A stretch of DNA of 64,000 nt, from positions 124,001 to 188,000 of the forward strand of contig JAXLTI010000007.1 of NCBI GenBank assembly GCA_046330135.1. The letters run 5' to 3'. Shown in pieces: positions 1 through 9,240 of the stretch. Below the pieces are notes generated by a model that did no database searches, was not told where the DNA came from, and worked only from the letters and a program-made list of their open reading frames with translations. How positions within the stretch are numbered: position 1 is the stretch's first letter; every line of letters starts with the position of its first letter. The DNA is from CAYYFX01 sp046330135 (GTDB lineage Bacteria > ARS69). The translations under genes were made by a program, and so were the position numbers.

Positions 1-2
1 CG

Positions 3-260
<258 letters not shown>

Positions 261-262
261 CG

Positions 263-296
263 GAGCCGGTCACCTCCCCGCGAGGCCGACCGGCTC
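263..296 (+). other. Stem-loop between accB and pilT
   Basis: A perfect 9-bp inverted repeat (GAGCCGGTC at 263-271, GACCGGCTC at 288-296) encloses a 16-nt loop just after the accB stop. No T-run follows, so it is not a classic terminator. It may pause transcription or protect the mRNA 3' end, and it sits just before the pilT ribosome binding site (GGGGAGAG near 300). Confidence 0.45.
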
Positions 297-308
297 AAGG
301 GGAGAGAC

Positions 309-1448
309 ATGAAGCTCCGGGCCGTCCTCGAGGAGATGATCCGCCGTCAGGGATCCGACCTGCACATCTTCGTCGGGTTCCCGCCGGTGTTCCGCGTCAA
401 CGGCTCGCTCCAGGCGATGGAGCACGAGGTGGTCACCCCCGAGGACATGGTGCGCCTCGCGGAGCAGATCCTGACGCCGAAGCAGCTGAAGGAGTTCGAG
501 GCCAACAAGGAGACCGACTTCGGCTTCGGCGTGCCCGGGCTGGGCCGCTTCCGGGCGAACGTCTGCAAGCAGCGCGGCACGATCGCCATGGTGTTCCGCC
601 TCGTGCCGATCGAGATCCCCGCGCTCTCTTCGCTGAACCTGCCGCCGATCATCGAGGCGCTGTGCGCGAAGCCGCGCGGCATGGTGGTCGTGACCGGGAT
701 CACCGGCTCCGGCAAGTCCACGACCCTCGCGGCGATGCTCCAGAAGGTGAACCAGGAGCGCCGCGTGAAGATCGTGACGATCGAGGACCCGATCGAGTTC
801 CTCCACGCGCGGCGCACCGGTCTGGTCTCGCAGCGCGAGGTGGGCACGGACACGAACTCGTTCTCGACGGCGCTGCGGCACGTGCTGCGCCAGGACCCCG
901 ACGTCATCATGGTGGGAGAGATCCGCGATCGCGAGACGATGGAGATCGCGATCACCGCGGCCAACACCGGTCACCTGCTGATGTCGACGCTGCACACCAT
1001 CGACGCCAGCCAGACCGTCAACCGAATCATCTCCTTCTTCCCGACCCACCAGCACGAGGAGATCCGCCTGCTCCTCGGATCCTGCCTCGAAGCGATCGTG
1101 AGCATGCGGCTGATTCCGCGCGCGGACGGCCAAGGGCGCGTTCCGGCCGTGGAAGTCATGCTTTGCACGCCGACCATCAAGGAGTATATCATCCACCCGG
1201 AGAAGACTCTGATGATCCGTCAGGCGATCCAGGAAGGTCACGTCCAGTACGGGATGCAGACCTTCGATCAAGCGCTGATGAAGCTGTACAAGGACGGCCT
1301 CATCACGTACGAGGACGCGCTGATGAACAGCACGAGTCCGGACGAATTCAGCCTCCGGGTGAAGGGAATCGAAGCCTCGTCGGACAACACTTGGTCCCAG
1401 TTCGAGGCCGACGCGGTGGAGCTCGAGAAGAAGATCTCCAACGCCTGA
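309..1448 (+). CDS. pilT: PilT-family twitching motility ATPase
   Basis: Hexameric secretion-type ATPase that powers type IV pilus retraction at the inner membrane. The 379-aa length is usual for PilT. The N-terminal PAS-like domain has the SDLH and PPVFRVNG signatures. The Walker A box GITGSGKST is near residues 132-140, followed by an acidic Asp box (IEDPIEFLH), Walker B (DVIMVGEIRDRETM) and a His box (GHLLMSTLHT). The C-terminal part (VEVMLCTPTIKEYI, then GMQTFDQAL) matches PilT rather than PilB. ATG start with a good ribosome binding site. It lies between accB and accC with no other pilus gene in the window, so its motor partners must be elsewhere. PilT versus PilU cannot be decided here. 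Confidence 0.9.
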   Translation: MKLRAVLEEMIRRQGSDLHIFVGFPPVFRVNGSLQAMEHEVVTPEDMVRLAEQILTPKQLKEFEANKETDFGFGVPGLGRFRANVCKQRGTIAMVFRLVPIEIPALSSLNLPPIIEALCAKPRGMVVVTGITGSGKSTTLAAMLQKVNQERRVKIVTIEDPIEFLHARRTGLVSQREVGTDTNSFSTALRHVLRQDPDVIMVGEIRDRETMEIAITAANTGHLLMSTLHTIDASQTVNRIISFFPTHQHEEIRLLLGSCLEAIVSMRLIPRADGQGRVPAVEVMLCTPTIKEYIIHPEKTLMIRQAIQEGHVQYGMQTFDQALMKLYKDGLITYEDALMNSTSPDEFSLRVKGIEASSDNTWSQFEADAVELEKKISNA

Positions 1449-1479
1449 CGGTTCCCTGCCCGACGGCTCGGGTGGTGCG

Positions 1480-2877
1480 ATGTTTCGGAAGATCCTGGTC
1501 GCCAATCGCGGCGAGATCGCCGTGCGCGTGATCCGCGCGTGTCGCGAGCTCGACATCGAGACCGTCTCCGTCCATTCGGAGGCGGACGCGGACGCTCTGC
1601 ACGTCCACCTCGCGGACGAGGACGTGTGCATCGGGCCGGGCCCCGCCAGCGAGAGCTACCTCAACATCCCGCGCATCATCTCCGCCGCGGAGATCACGGG
1701 CTGCGATGCCATCCATCCCGGCTACGGCTTCCTGTCGGAGAGCGCGAAGTTCGCGGAGATCTGCGCCACGTGCGGCGTCACGTTCGTCGGGCCGGCGCCG
1801 GACACGATCCGCGGGGTGGGGGACAAGTCGCTCGCTCGCGAGACGATGAAGAAGGCGGGCGTGCCCATCGTGCCCGGCTCGGACGGCCCGGTGAAGGACC
1901 TCGCGGAGGCGCGCGCCGCGGCCGCGGAGATCGGCTATCCGCTGCTGCTCAAGGCCTCGGCCGGCGGCGGCGGCCGAGGCATGCGTCGCGTGGCGTCGCC
2001 CGAGGACCTCGAGGCCGCGTACAACGCCGCCTCCTCCGAGGCGCAGGCGGCGTTCGGGAACGGCGAGCTGTACGCGGAGCGGCTCGTGCGCGATCCGCGC
2101 CACGTGGAGGTCCAGATCCTCGGGGACTCGCGCGGGGACGTGATCCATCTCTTCGAGCGCGAATGCTCCGTGCAGCGGCGCCATCAGAAGCTCATCGAGG
2201 AGAGCCCCAGCACCGCGCTCGACGCGGACACGCGGCGCGCCCTGTGCGAGGCGGGCGTGCGCGTGGCGAGCGTGCTGCACTACGTCGGCGCCGGGACGGT
2301 GGAATTCCTGCTGGATCGGGATGGCAGCTTCTACTTCATGGAGATGAACGCGCGCATCCAGGTGGAGCACCCGGTGACGGAAATGCTGACGGGCCGGGAC
2401 CTCGTGAAGGAGCAGATCCGCGTGACCGCGGGGCACCCCCTTTCGTTCGCCCAGCGGGACCTCGTGCGCTCCGGGCACGTCATCGAGTGCCGCGTGAACG
2501 CCGAGGATCCGGACCGGGACTTCGCCCCGTGCCCGGGCAAGGTGGAGAACCTGCACCTGCCGGGCGGGCCGGGCATCCGTGTGGACACGCATCTCTTCAC
2601 GGGCGCCACGGTCCCGCCGTACTACGACTCCATGGTGGCCAAGGTTCTCGCGCAAGGCCTCACGCGCGAGGAGGCCATCGTCCGCATGAAGCGGGCGCTC
2701 GGCGAGCTCTCCCTGGAGGGCATCAAGACCACCGTGCCGCTCCTGCTCGAGATCCTGAGCGACGATCCGTTCGTGTCGGGGGACTACCACACCGGCTATC
2801 TCGAGACGCGTCGCACGTCCGCGTCCCGTGCGAGCGGCGCCCCCGCCGCGGACGCTGCGGGCGTGGTGAGAGCGTGA
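1480..2877 (+). CDS. accC: Biotin carboxylase subunit of acetyl-CoA carboxylase
   Basis: ATP-grasp enzyme that carboxylates the biotin on AccB using ATP and bicarbonate. The 465-aa length fits stand-alone AccC. It opens with the conserved FRKILVANRGEIAVRVIRAC. The glycine-rich ATP-binding loop KASAGGGGRGM is near residues 162-172. The catalytic stretch EMNARIQVEHPVTE is near 287-300 and carries the acidic metal ligands and the bicarbonate-binding arginine. The C-terminal biotin carboxylase domain (ECRVNAEDP, PYYDSMVAKV) is complete. The last ~15 residues are a low-complexity Ala/Ser tail. The stop overlaps the start of the next gene by 4 nt. Pyruvate or propionyl-CoA carboxylase subunits are less likely given the nearby accB. 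Confidence 0.96.
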   Translation: MFRKILVANRGEIAVRVIRACRELDIETVSVHSEADADALHVHLADEDVCIGPGPASESYLNIPRIISAAEITGCDAIHPGYGFLSESAKFAEICATCGVTFVGPAPDTIRGVGDKSLARETMKKAGVPIVPGSDGPVKDLAEARAAAAEIGYPLLLKASAGGGGRGMRRVASPEDLEAAYNAASSEAQAAFGNGELYAERLVRDPRHVEVQILGDSRGDVIHLFERECSVQRRHQKLIEESPSTALDADTRRALCEAGVRVASVLHYVGAGTVEFLLDRDGSFYFMEMNARIQVEHPVTEMLTGRDLVKEQIRVTAGHPLSFAQRDLVRSGHVIECRVNAEDPDRDFAPCPGKVENLHLPGGPGIRVDTHLFTGATVPPYYDSMVAKVLAQGLTREEAIVRMKRALGELSLEGIKTTVPLLLEILSDDPFVSGDYHTGYLETRRTSASRASGAPAADAAGVVRA

Positions 2878-3635
2878 AGACCACCGGTCCCCTCGTCGAG
2901 GTGCTGCCGAGCCCCGGCGGGCTCGCGTCCGACCAGCTGGAAGGGCGCTTCTGCGTCGTGATCGACGTGCTGCGCGCCAGCACCACCATCGCCGTCGCGC
3001 TCGACGCCGGGGCGCGCGGCGTGATTCCGGTCGCCAGCGTGGAGGCGGCCACGCGCCTCGCGAACTCTCTCGGACGGGAGTCCACGCTGCTGGCGGGCGA
3101 AGTCGGCAGCTTGCGTGTGGACGGCTTCGATCTCGGGAACTCTCCCGGGGAGTTCGTCGCCGACCTCGTGCAGGGGAAGACCATCGTCCTGTGCACCACG
3201 AACGGGGCGCGCGCGCTCGCGTCGCTGGCCGGGGTGCGGGACTGCGCGACGGCGGCCTTCGTGAACCTCACGGCCTGCGCGGCGCGCGCCTCGCGCGAGC
3301 CGCGGATCACGATCATCTGCGCCGGCTCGGGCGCCCAGTTCGCGCTCGAGGACTTCGCGTGCGCCGGCGCGCTCGTCGAGGCCATCGAGCGCGAGAAGCC
3401 CGGCGTTCCGCTGGACGACGGCGCCCGGACCGCCCGCGACGTCTGGGAGCGCCGGGACGCCAGCCTCGCCGCGTTCCTCCGCGCCACCGATCACGGCCGC
3501 GACCTGTCGGAGCTCGGCTTCGCCGCCGACGTGGACCTCGCCGCGCGCGTCGACATCCTCGCCTCCGTGCCGATGCTCCGCGACGGCCGTCTCGTGGTCG
3601 AGCCCCTCGCCGAGGCCGCTGCGTCTCCACGCTAG
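2874..3635 (+). CDS. comB: 2-phosphosulfolactate phosphatase family protein (ComB-like)
   Basis: Member of the ComB phosphatase family, which in coenzyme M-making archaea hydrolyses 2-phosphosulfolactate to sulfolactate. Many bacteria carry homologues without the rest of that pathway, so the substrate here is uncertain. The 253-aa length is normal. Family features seen are CVVIDVLRASTTIAVALDAGA near the N-terminus, AGEVGSLRVDGFDLGNSP, the KTIVLCTTNGARAL segment, and ICAGSGAQFALEDFACAG. The GTG start at 2874 overlaps the accC stop by 4 nt and is coupled to it. No comA, comC or other sulfonate gene lies nearby, which argues against a dedicated CoM role. Confidence 0.85.
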   Translation: MKTTGPLVEVLPSPGGLASDQLEGRFCVVIDVLRASTTIAVALDAGARGVIPVASVEAATRLANSLGRESTLLAGEVGSLRVDGFDLGNSPGEFVADLVQGKTIVLCTTNGARALASLAGVRDCATAAFVNLTACAARASREPRITIICAGSGAQFALEDFACAGALVEAIEREKPGVPLDDGARTARDVWERRDASLAAFLRATDHGRDLSELGFAADVDLAARVDILASVPMLRDGRLVVEPLAEAAASPR

Positions 3636-4140
3636 TCGCATCCCGCCTCCACGTGATGCCCGCGTCGTCGGCTCGCTGGCGTTGATCCCGGACGCAGCGC
3701 GTCGCCGACTGTCGCGGACACCGTGCGTCGCCGGGCGAGCGACGGGTCCCGGAGCGACGCCGCGCCGGCCGGTCTCGACCGCCACGACGCAGGTCTGGGT
3801 CTCGCCTCGGGGCCGGCCTCTTCGACGCGGCTTCGCGGAGGAACCGGAGAGAATATGAAGGCGCTGGAGGTGGGGTGAGAGGGGGCACACCCTCGGGTGC
3901 ATCTCCGGGGAAGGACCCTGGAGCCACCGAGGCGAGACGGGCGACCCCTGACACGGCTCCGAGACTGTGACCGCGCCGGCCCCGGGGCGGGGGCGGCGCG
4001 CCCGGCGGGGCGCCCCCGCGTTGACGCCGGGCCCGCTCCGGGTGTACCAAGGTCACCGGGGAGGGCGCGGCGGTGGTGAGCGCTTCCCTCCACGGTTGCC
4101 TCCCCGGGAAGCGCAGGGCTCGCTCGAGGGCGGAGATTCC
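3636..4140. other. 505-nt intergenic region with hairpin and possible leader peptide
   Basis: No convincing gene was found. A strong hairpin lies at 3903-3923 (CTCCGGGG, loop AAGGA, CCCTGGAG). Upstream, a 7-codon reading frame (MKALEVG, 3855-3878) sits behind a purine-rich GGAGGAACCGGAGAG, which could be a leader peptide but may be chance. Possible outer pairing of AGGGG near 3880 with CCCCT near 3945 would give a branched fold. I could not match it to a known riboswitch, SRP, tmRNA or RNase P RNA. Confidence 0.4.
4021..4050 (+). promoter_or_regulatory. Possible sigma70-type promoter for ftsK
   Basis: A -35 box TTGACG at 4021-4026 is followed after 18 nt by TACCAA at 4045-4050. The -35 is good and the -10 is weak. 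It would give a roughly 84-nt leader for ftsK. Without transcript data this is only a candidate. Confidence 0.3.
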
Positions 4141-6552
4141 ATGTCCAGGTCCGCGAAGAAGCGGGGGGCTCCCTCCCGGAGAGGGCGCGTTCTGTTCGCC
4201 GTCTTTCTGGGGACGGTGGCGGCGCTGCTGGCCGTCGCCCTGGGGGCGTACCTCCAGGACGGCAACTGGCGGCAGCCCGTGGGCACGCTCGCCCACCGCA
4301 TGGGGCGGGTGAGCTACGCGGCCGCGTCGGGGGTCGTGCGCTGGTGCGGGGTGCTCGGCGCCTGGCTCGTGGCCGTCGCGCTCGGCGCCTTCGCGATCCG
4401 CCTCGCGGCCGGGCGGCCCCTGCGCGGCTTCCGCCGGAGGGCGCTCGTGGCGGCCGCGCTCGGCGTGGCCATCGTCCAGTCTTTCGCCGCCCTCCCGGGA
4501 GCGGAGGCGACTCCGGAGCGGGCTTTCCTCGCCGGCGCGATCGGCACCGGAATCGTGAAGGGCCTCCGCGCCCTCTTCGGAGGGCTGGGCGCCGCGATCG
4601 CGCTGTGCGGCGCGACCGCTGCCTATCTCGCCACCGTGGGACTTCCCCTGTTCACGCCCCTCGCGCGTCTCGCCTCGCCGTTCCGTTCCGCGGCCAAAGC
4701 GACCGCGGACGTCGCGCGGCGCGCGGCCGCGGAGACCGCCGCGGCGTTCACGCCGGGGACCGAGAGCGCGCCCGCTCGTCGCGCCGCTCGAGCGCGCGAC
4801 CGCGACGAGGAGGACGAGGACGAAGGCGACGAGGACGACATCGCCGGTGCAAACGGCGACGCCGAGGCCGAGGCCGAGGATGCCCACGAGGGCCCTCCGC
4901 TGCGGGAGCGGCTCGCCGGCTACTTCTCGCCGCGCGCCGCGGCCGAGCCCGAGGCGGAGGAAGCGCCGGAGCACGTGCCCGTCGTGGTGCTGCCGTCCGC
5001 GGGCGAGCCGCGCTCGGAGCCCGACGACGACGACGACGATGACCTGCTGGACGCGCCCGGCGTCTCGGAGCTGACGAACACCGGCCTGCCGTACGTCCCC
5101 CCGCCGCGCAACTTCCTCGAGCAGGAAGAGGACGACGAGGCCGACGCGCTCGCGAAGGGGGATCTCCTCGAGAGCGCGAAGCTCCTCGAGCGCACGCTGC
5201 ACAGCTTCGGCGTGCGCGGGAAGGTCACGCAGGTCCAGCCCGGTCCCGTGATCACCCGCTACGAGATCGAGCCCGCCGCGGGCCAGAAGGTGGCGCCGAT
5301 CGCCAGCCTCTCGGACGATCTCGCGCTCGCGCTGCGGGCGCGCTCCATCCGCATCGTGGCGCCGATTCCCGGCAAGGCCGCGGTGGGCATCGAGGTGCCG
5401 AACCCCAGCGCGCGCATCGTGCGGCTGGGCTCGCTGCTGGAGACCCCGGAGTTCGCGGACGAGGAGTCCCCGCTGAACATCGCGCTGGGGCGGGACATCT
5501 CCGGCGATCCGTTCTGCGTGGCGCTCGACCGCATGCCGCACGTGTTGGTGGCGGGAGCCACGGGCTCGGGGAAGTCCGTCTGCATCAACACGATGATCAC
5601 GTCGATGATCTACCGCGCCGGCCCCGAGAACGTCCGCTTCGTGATGATCGATCCCAAGATGCTCGAGCTGACGACGTACGTCGGGCTGCCGCACGTGATC
5701 CCGCCGGTCGTCTCGCAGCCGAAGGACGCGTCGCGCCTGCTGAAGTGGGCGGTCAGCGAGATGGAGGTGCGCTACCGATCGCTTGCGCACCTCGGCGTGC
5801 GGAGCATCGCGGACTACAACAAGAAGCTGATGGCCGAGGGCGCGCCGAGGATGCCGTACCTCGTGGTGATCGTGGACGAGCTGGCGGATCTCATGCTCTC
5901 GAACCAGAAGCAGGAGATCGAGGACTCGATCGCGCGGCTGGCCCAGATGGCGCGGGCCGTGGGCATCCACCTCGTCGTGGCCACGCAGCGCCCGTCGGTG
6001 GACGTCATCACCGGCGTCATCAAGGCGAACTTCCCGTCGCGGATCGCGTTCCAGGTGCCCACGCGCACCGATTCGCGCACGATCCTGGACTCGATCGGCG
6101 CGGAGAAGCTGCTCGGCCGCGGCGACATGCTGTACCTCGGGGTCGGCATGGCCGAGCCGGTCCGCGTGCACGGCTCCTTCATCTCCACCGAGGAGACGAA
6201 CGACATCGTGGAGTGGCTGCGCGCGCGGAACCCGCGTCCGGCCGAGGTGGAGGAGGCGGAGGCGGCGGCCGCCACGGACGACCTGTACCCGACCGAGCGG
6301 GAGGACGACCTCTTCGAGGAAGCGTCGAAGATCCTCGTGGCGCACCAGCAAGGCTCGATCTCGCTCCTCCAGCGGCGCCTCAAGGTGGGCTACGCGCGCG
6401 CGGCCCGCCTCGTGGACATGATGGAGGAGGCCGGCATCGTGGGGCCGTTCACGGGGAGCAAGGCGCGCGAGATCCTCGTGCCGAACCTGGACGAGCTGGA
6501 GAAGAAGCTCGCCGCCGCGCGCCGTTCGCCGCTCGGCGGGACGAAGGGATGA
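4141..6552 (+). CDS. ftsK: DNA translocase FtsK/SpoIIIE
   Basis: Septum-anchored DNA pump that clears chromosome termini at division and activates dimer resolution. 803 aa. The N-terminal ~170 residues hold about four membrane segments (first near 17-38). A long acidic and Ala/Glu-rich linker (about 195-345, with runs of Asp/Glu) follows. The motor domain contains Walker A GATGSGKS (Lys478) and a Walker B segment (YLVVIVDELADLM). The C-terminal gamma winged-helix domain (SISLLQRRLKVGYARAARL) reads orienting sequences. ATG 4141 was chosen because GGAGATTCC precedes it and the membrane segment follows at once. An in-frame GTG at 3967 would add only low-complexity sequence. Its stop overlaps polA by 4 nt. 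Confidence 0.95.
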   Translation: MSRSAKKRGAPSRRGRVLFAVFLGTVAALLAVALGAYLQDGNWRQPVGTLAHRMGRVSYAAASGVVRWCGVLGAWLVAVALGAFAIRLAAGRPLRGFRRRALVAAALGVAIVQSFAALPGAEATPERAFLAGAIGTGIVKGLRALFGGLGAAIALCGATAAYLATVGLPLFTPLARLASPFRSAAKATADVARRAAAETAAAFTPGTESAPARRAARARDRDEEDEDEGDEDDIAGANGDAEAEAEDAHEGPPLRERLAGYFSPRAAAEPEAEEAPEHVPVVVLPSAGEPRSEPDDDDDDDLLDAPGVSELTNTGLPYVPPPRNFLEQEEDDEADALAKGDLLESAKLLERTLHSFGVRGKVTQVQPGPVITRYEIEPAAGQKVAPIASLSDDLALALRARSIRIVAPIPGKAAVGIEVPNPSARIVRLGSLLETPEFADEESPLNIALGRDISGDPFCVALDRMPHVLVAGATGSGKSVCINTMITSMIYRAGPENVRFVMIDPKMLELTTYVGLPHVIPPVVSQPKDASRLLKWAVSEMEVRYRSLAHLGVRSIADYNKKLMAEGAPRMPYLVVIVDELADLMLSNQKQEIEDSIARLAQMARAVGIHLVVATQRPSVDVITGVIKANFPSRIAFQVPTRTDSRTILDSIGAEKLLGRGDMLYLGVGMAEPVRVHGSFISTEETNDIVEWLRARNPRPAEVEEAEAAAATDDLYPTEREDDLFEEASKILVAHQQGSISLLQRRLKVGYARAARLVDMMEEAGIVGPFTGSKAREILVPNLDELEKKLAAARRSPLGGTKG

Positions 6553-9239
6553 CCGCGACCAAGGGCGAGACGTTCGTCGCGGTCGACGGGACCTTCCTCG
6601 CGTATCGCTCGCACTTCGCGTTCATCGACCGACCCCTCACGACCCGCGACGGCGAGGTGACGAGCGCCGTCTACGGCTTCATCATGGCGCTCCGCCGCAT
6701 CGTGGAGATCCTGAAGCCGGATCGCCTCGTCGTGGTCTTCGACCCGCCGGGCCCCACGTTCCGCCACGAGGTCTACACGCAGTACAAGGCGCAGCGCGAG
6801 CGCATGCCGAGCGACCTCCGCTCGCAGCTTCCGTGGATCGATCAGTACCTCGACGCCGCCGGCATCCCGCGCCTCGCGATCGAGGGCTTCGAAGCGGACG
6901 ACGTGCTCGCGACGCTCGGCCTGCGCGCCGCGGCCGAAGGGCTCCGCGCGCGCATCGTCTCCAACGACAAGGATCTCCTCCAGGTCGTGGGAGGCAGCCT
7001 CGAGGTGGTGCAGCTCGGGCGCGCGAGCGAGCCGCCGAAGGTCCTCGACGCCGGCGGCGTGAAGGCCGCGTTCGGCGTCCCTCCGGCGAAGATCGTGGAC
7101 CTGCTCGCGCTCACCGGCGACTCCTCCGACAACGTGCCGGGCGTGCCGGGCGTCGGTCCGAAGACGGCGGTGAAGCTCCTCGAGGAGCACGGCACGGTCG
7201 AGGGCGTGCTGGACGGCGCGGCCGCGATGAAGCCGGGCAAGGTGCGGGACAGCCTGCTCGCGAGTCGCGACGCGGTGAAGCTCTCGCGACACCTCGTGAC
7301 GCTGCGCACCGACGTGGACGTGGGCGACCTGGACGAGATCCGACCCCGTCCCATGGACGGGACGGCGTTGCGCGAGCTGTTCGAGCGTCTGGACTTCCAG
7401 ACGCTCAAGAAGGACGTGGTGCCCGAGCCGGTTCGCCCGGACGTCACCGGCTACGAGACGGTCGTCGACGAGCCGGCGGTCGGAGCGCTCGCGGCGCGGC
7501 TGCGCGCGGCCGGCGCCTTCGCGTTCGGCGTGGTGACGGCCTCGACCGGTCCCCTGCGCGCGGATCCGGTGGGCTTCGCGTGCTGCGACGCCGCCGGGCG
7601 CGCGGCGTTCCTGCCGCTCGGTCGCGCGCTGGGGACGAACGTCGATCGCGCGACGTTCGTGCGGACGGTCGGCGGCGTGCTCGCGGACGCCGGGCTCCGC
7701 AAGTGGGGGCACGACGTGAAGACCGCGCAGGTCGCCCTGGCGCGCCTCGGGGTGGAGCCGCGGGGCGTGGACTTCGACACGATGCTCGCCTCGTACGTGC
7801 TGGACTCCTCGCGGGGCGGCCACGACGTCGACGGCCTCGCGCGGGACCGGCTGGGCCTCGCCGTCACGCCGTGGGAGGACGTCACGGGCGCGGGTCGCAC
7901 GCGCGTTCCCGTGGAGCAAGCGCCGCTCGCCGCCCTCGCGCGACGCGCCGCCGAGGAGGTGGACGCGGCGCTGCGGCTTCGTCCGATGCTCGAGCCCGAG
8001 ATCGACGCCGGTGACCCGCGCGGCGTGTTGCGGGACCTCGAGTTGCCTCTCGTGGACGTGCTGGCGCGCATGGAGCGCGCGGGCGTGCGGATCGACACGG
8101 CGTTCCTGGGCGAGCTCTCGCGGCGCATGGAGGAGGAGCTGGCGACGATCACCGAGAAGGCGTGGGCGGCGGCGGGCGAGCCGTTCAACCTCGCGAGCCC
8201 GAAGCAGGTCTCCGAGCTGCTGTTCGGCAAGCTGCAGCTCCGGCCGCGGGGGAGGACGAAGACCGGGCTCTCCACGAGCGCGGCCGTGCTCGAGGAGCTC
8301 GAGGACGACCACGAGGTCGTCCGGCTCGTGCTGCGCCATCGGGAGCTCTCGAAGCTGAAATCCAACTACGCCGACACGCTGCCGGCCCTCGTGAGCCCGG
8401 AGACCGGGCGCGTGCACACGACGTTCCAGCAGGCGGTGGCCGCCACGGGGAGGCTGTCGTCGGTGGACCCGAACCTGCAGAACGTTCCCGTGCGCACGTG
8501 GGAGGGCCGCGAGATCCGGAAAGCCTTCGTGCCGGCGGAGGACGGCTGGGTGCTCGTGTCGTGCGACTACTCGCAGCTCGAGCTGCGCCTCCTCGCGCAC
8601 ATGGCGAAGGACGAGGCGCTCCTCGCCGCCTTCCGCGAAGACATCGACGTGCACCGCGCCACCGCCGCCCGCATCTTCGACGTGCCCGTGGCGGACGTGA
8701 CCGCGGAGCAGCGCGCGCAGGCCAAGACGGTCAACTACGCGGTCACGTACGGCATGGGCGCGGTGAACCTCGGGAAGTCGCTCGGCATCCCCACGAAGGA
8801 CGCGAGCCGCTTCATCAAGAGCTACTTCGAGCGGCTGCCGGGCGTTCTCGCCTGGATCGAGGAGACGCAGCGGCGCGCCCGCGAGGAGCTGGTGGTGGAG
8901 ACGCTTTGCGGGCGCCGGCGGCCGGTGAAGGAGATCGCCAGCCACGATCCGCGGACGCGCTCCTTCGGCGAGCGGATCGCGATCAACACGCCGCTCCAGG
9001 GAAGCGCCGCCGACATCCTGAAGCGCGCGATGATCCGCGCCGACGAGGCGCTCCGCGCGGGTAAGCTGCGCGCGCGCATGATCCTCACCGTGCACGACGA
9101 GCTGGTGTTCGACTGCCCGTCGGAGGAGCGCGAGCGCGTCGTGGCGCTCGCCGTGGACGCGATGGAAGGGGCGGCGGACCTGTCGGTGCCGCTCAAGGTG
9201 GATTCGGGATGGGGCGCGAACTGGAGCGAGGCCCACTGA
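6549..9239 (+). CDS. polA: DNA polymerase I, with degenerate proofreading domain
   Basis: Repair and Okazaki-fragment polymerase, 896 aa. The N-terminal 5' nuclease is complete (VDGTFLAYRSHFAF, EADDVLATL, DSSDNVPGVPGVG). The middle 3'-5' exonuclease fold is present, but all four catalytic acids of E. coli Pol I are replaced: D355 is Gly327, E357 is Val329, D424 is Ala393 and D501 is Glu470. Proofreading is therefore expected to be absent, as in Taq and Bacillus enzymes. The polymerase domain is intact: CDYSQLELR, O-helix Arg722, Lys726, Tyr730 and Tyr734, and the VHDELVF motif. The O-helix position of E. coli Phe762 is a tyrosine (Tyr730). Start ATG overlaps ftsK, and coaE follows within 2 nt. 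Confidence 0.96.
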   Translation: MTATKGETFVAVDGTFLAYRSHFAFIDRPLTTRDGEVTSAVYGFIMALRRIVEILKPDRLVVVFDPPGPTFRHEVYTQYKAQRERMPSDLRSQLPWIDQYLDAAGIPRLAIEGFEADDVLATLGLRAAAEGLRARIVSNDKDLLQVVGGSLEVVQLGRASEPPKVLDAGGVKAAFGVPPAKIVDLLALTGDSSDNVPGVPGVGPKTAVKLLEEHGTVEGVLDGAAAMKPGKVRDSLLASRDAVKLSRHLVTLRTDVDVGDLDEIRPRPMDGTALRELFERLDFQTLKKDVVPEPVRPDVTGYETVVDEPAVGALAARLRAAGAFAFGVVTASTGPLRADPVGFACCDAAGRAAFLPLGRALGTNVDRATFVRTVGGVLADAGLRKWGHDVKTAQVALARLGVEPRGVDFDTMLASYVLDSSRGGHDVDGLARDRLGLAVTPWEDVTGAGRTRVPVEQAPLAALARRAAEEVDAALRLRPMLEPEIDAGDPRGVLRDLELPLVDVLARMERAGVRIDTAFLGELSRRMEEELATITEKAWAAAGEPFNLASPKQVSELLFGKLQLRPRGRTKTGLSTSAAVLEELEDDHEVVRLVLRHRELSKLKSNYADTLPALVSPETGRVHTTFQQAVAATGRLSSVDPNLQNVPVRTWEGREIRKAFVPAEDGWVLVSCDYSQLELRLLAHMAKDEALLAAFREDIDVHRATAARIFDVPVADVTAEQRAQAKTVNYAVTYGMGAVNLGKSLGIPTKDASRFIKSYFERLPGVLAWIEETQRRAREELVVETLCGRRRPVKEIASHDPRTRSFGERIAINTPLQGSAADILKRAMIRADEALRAGKLRARMILTVHDELVFDCPSEERERVVALAVDAMEGAADLSVPLKVDSGWGANWSEAH

Positions 9240-9240
9240 C

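Noticed and set aside
3820..3960. SRP RNA, tmRNA, RNase P RNA or a TPP/cobalamin/SAH riboswitch in the gap before ftsK
   Set aside because: The diagnostic cores (for example GGAAGGAAGCAGCC-like SRP loop, CUGAGA of TPP) are absent. The hairpin alone does not identify a class.
3967..4140. Upstream GTG start for FtsK at 3967
   Set aside because: It would add 58 low-complexity Arg/Gly/Pro residues before the membrane segment. ATG 4141 has a purine-rich site and fits the family.
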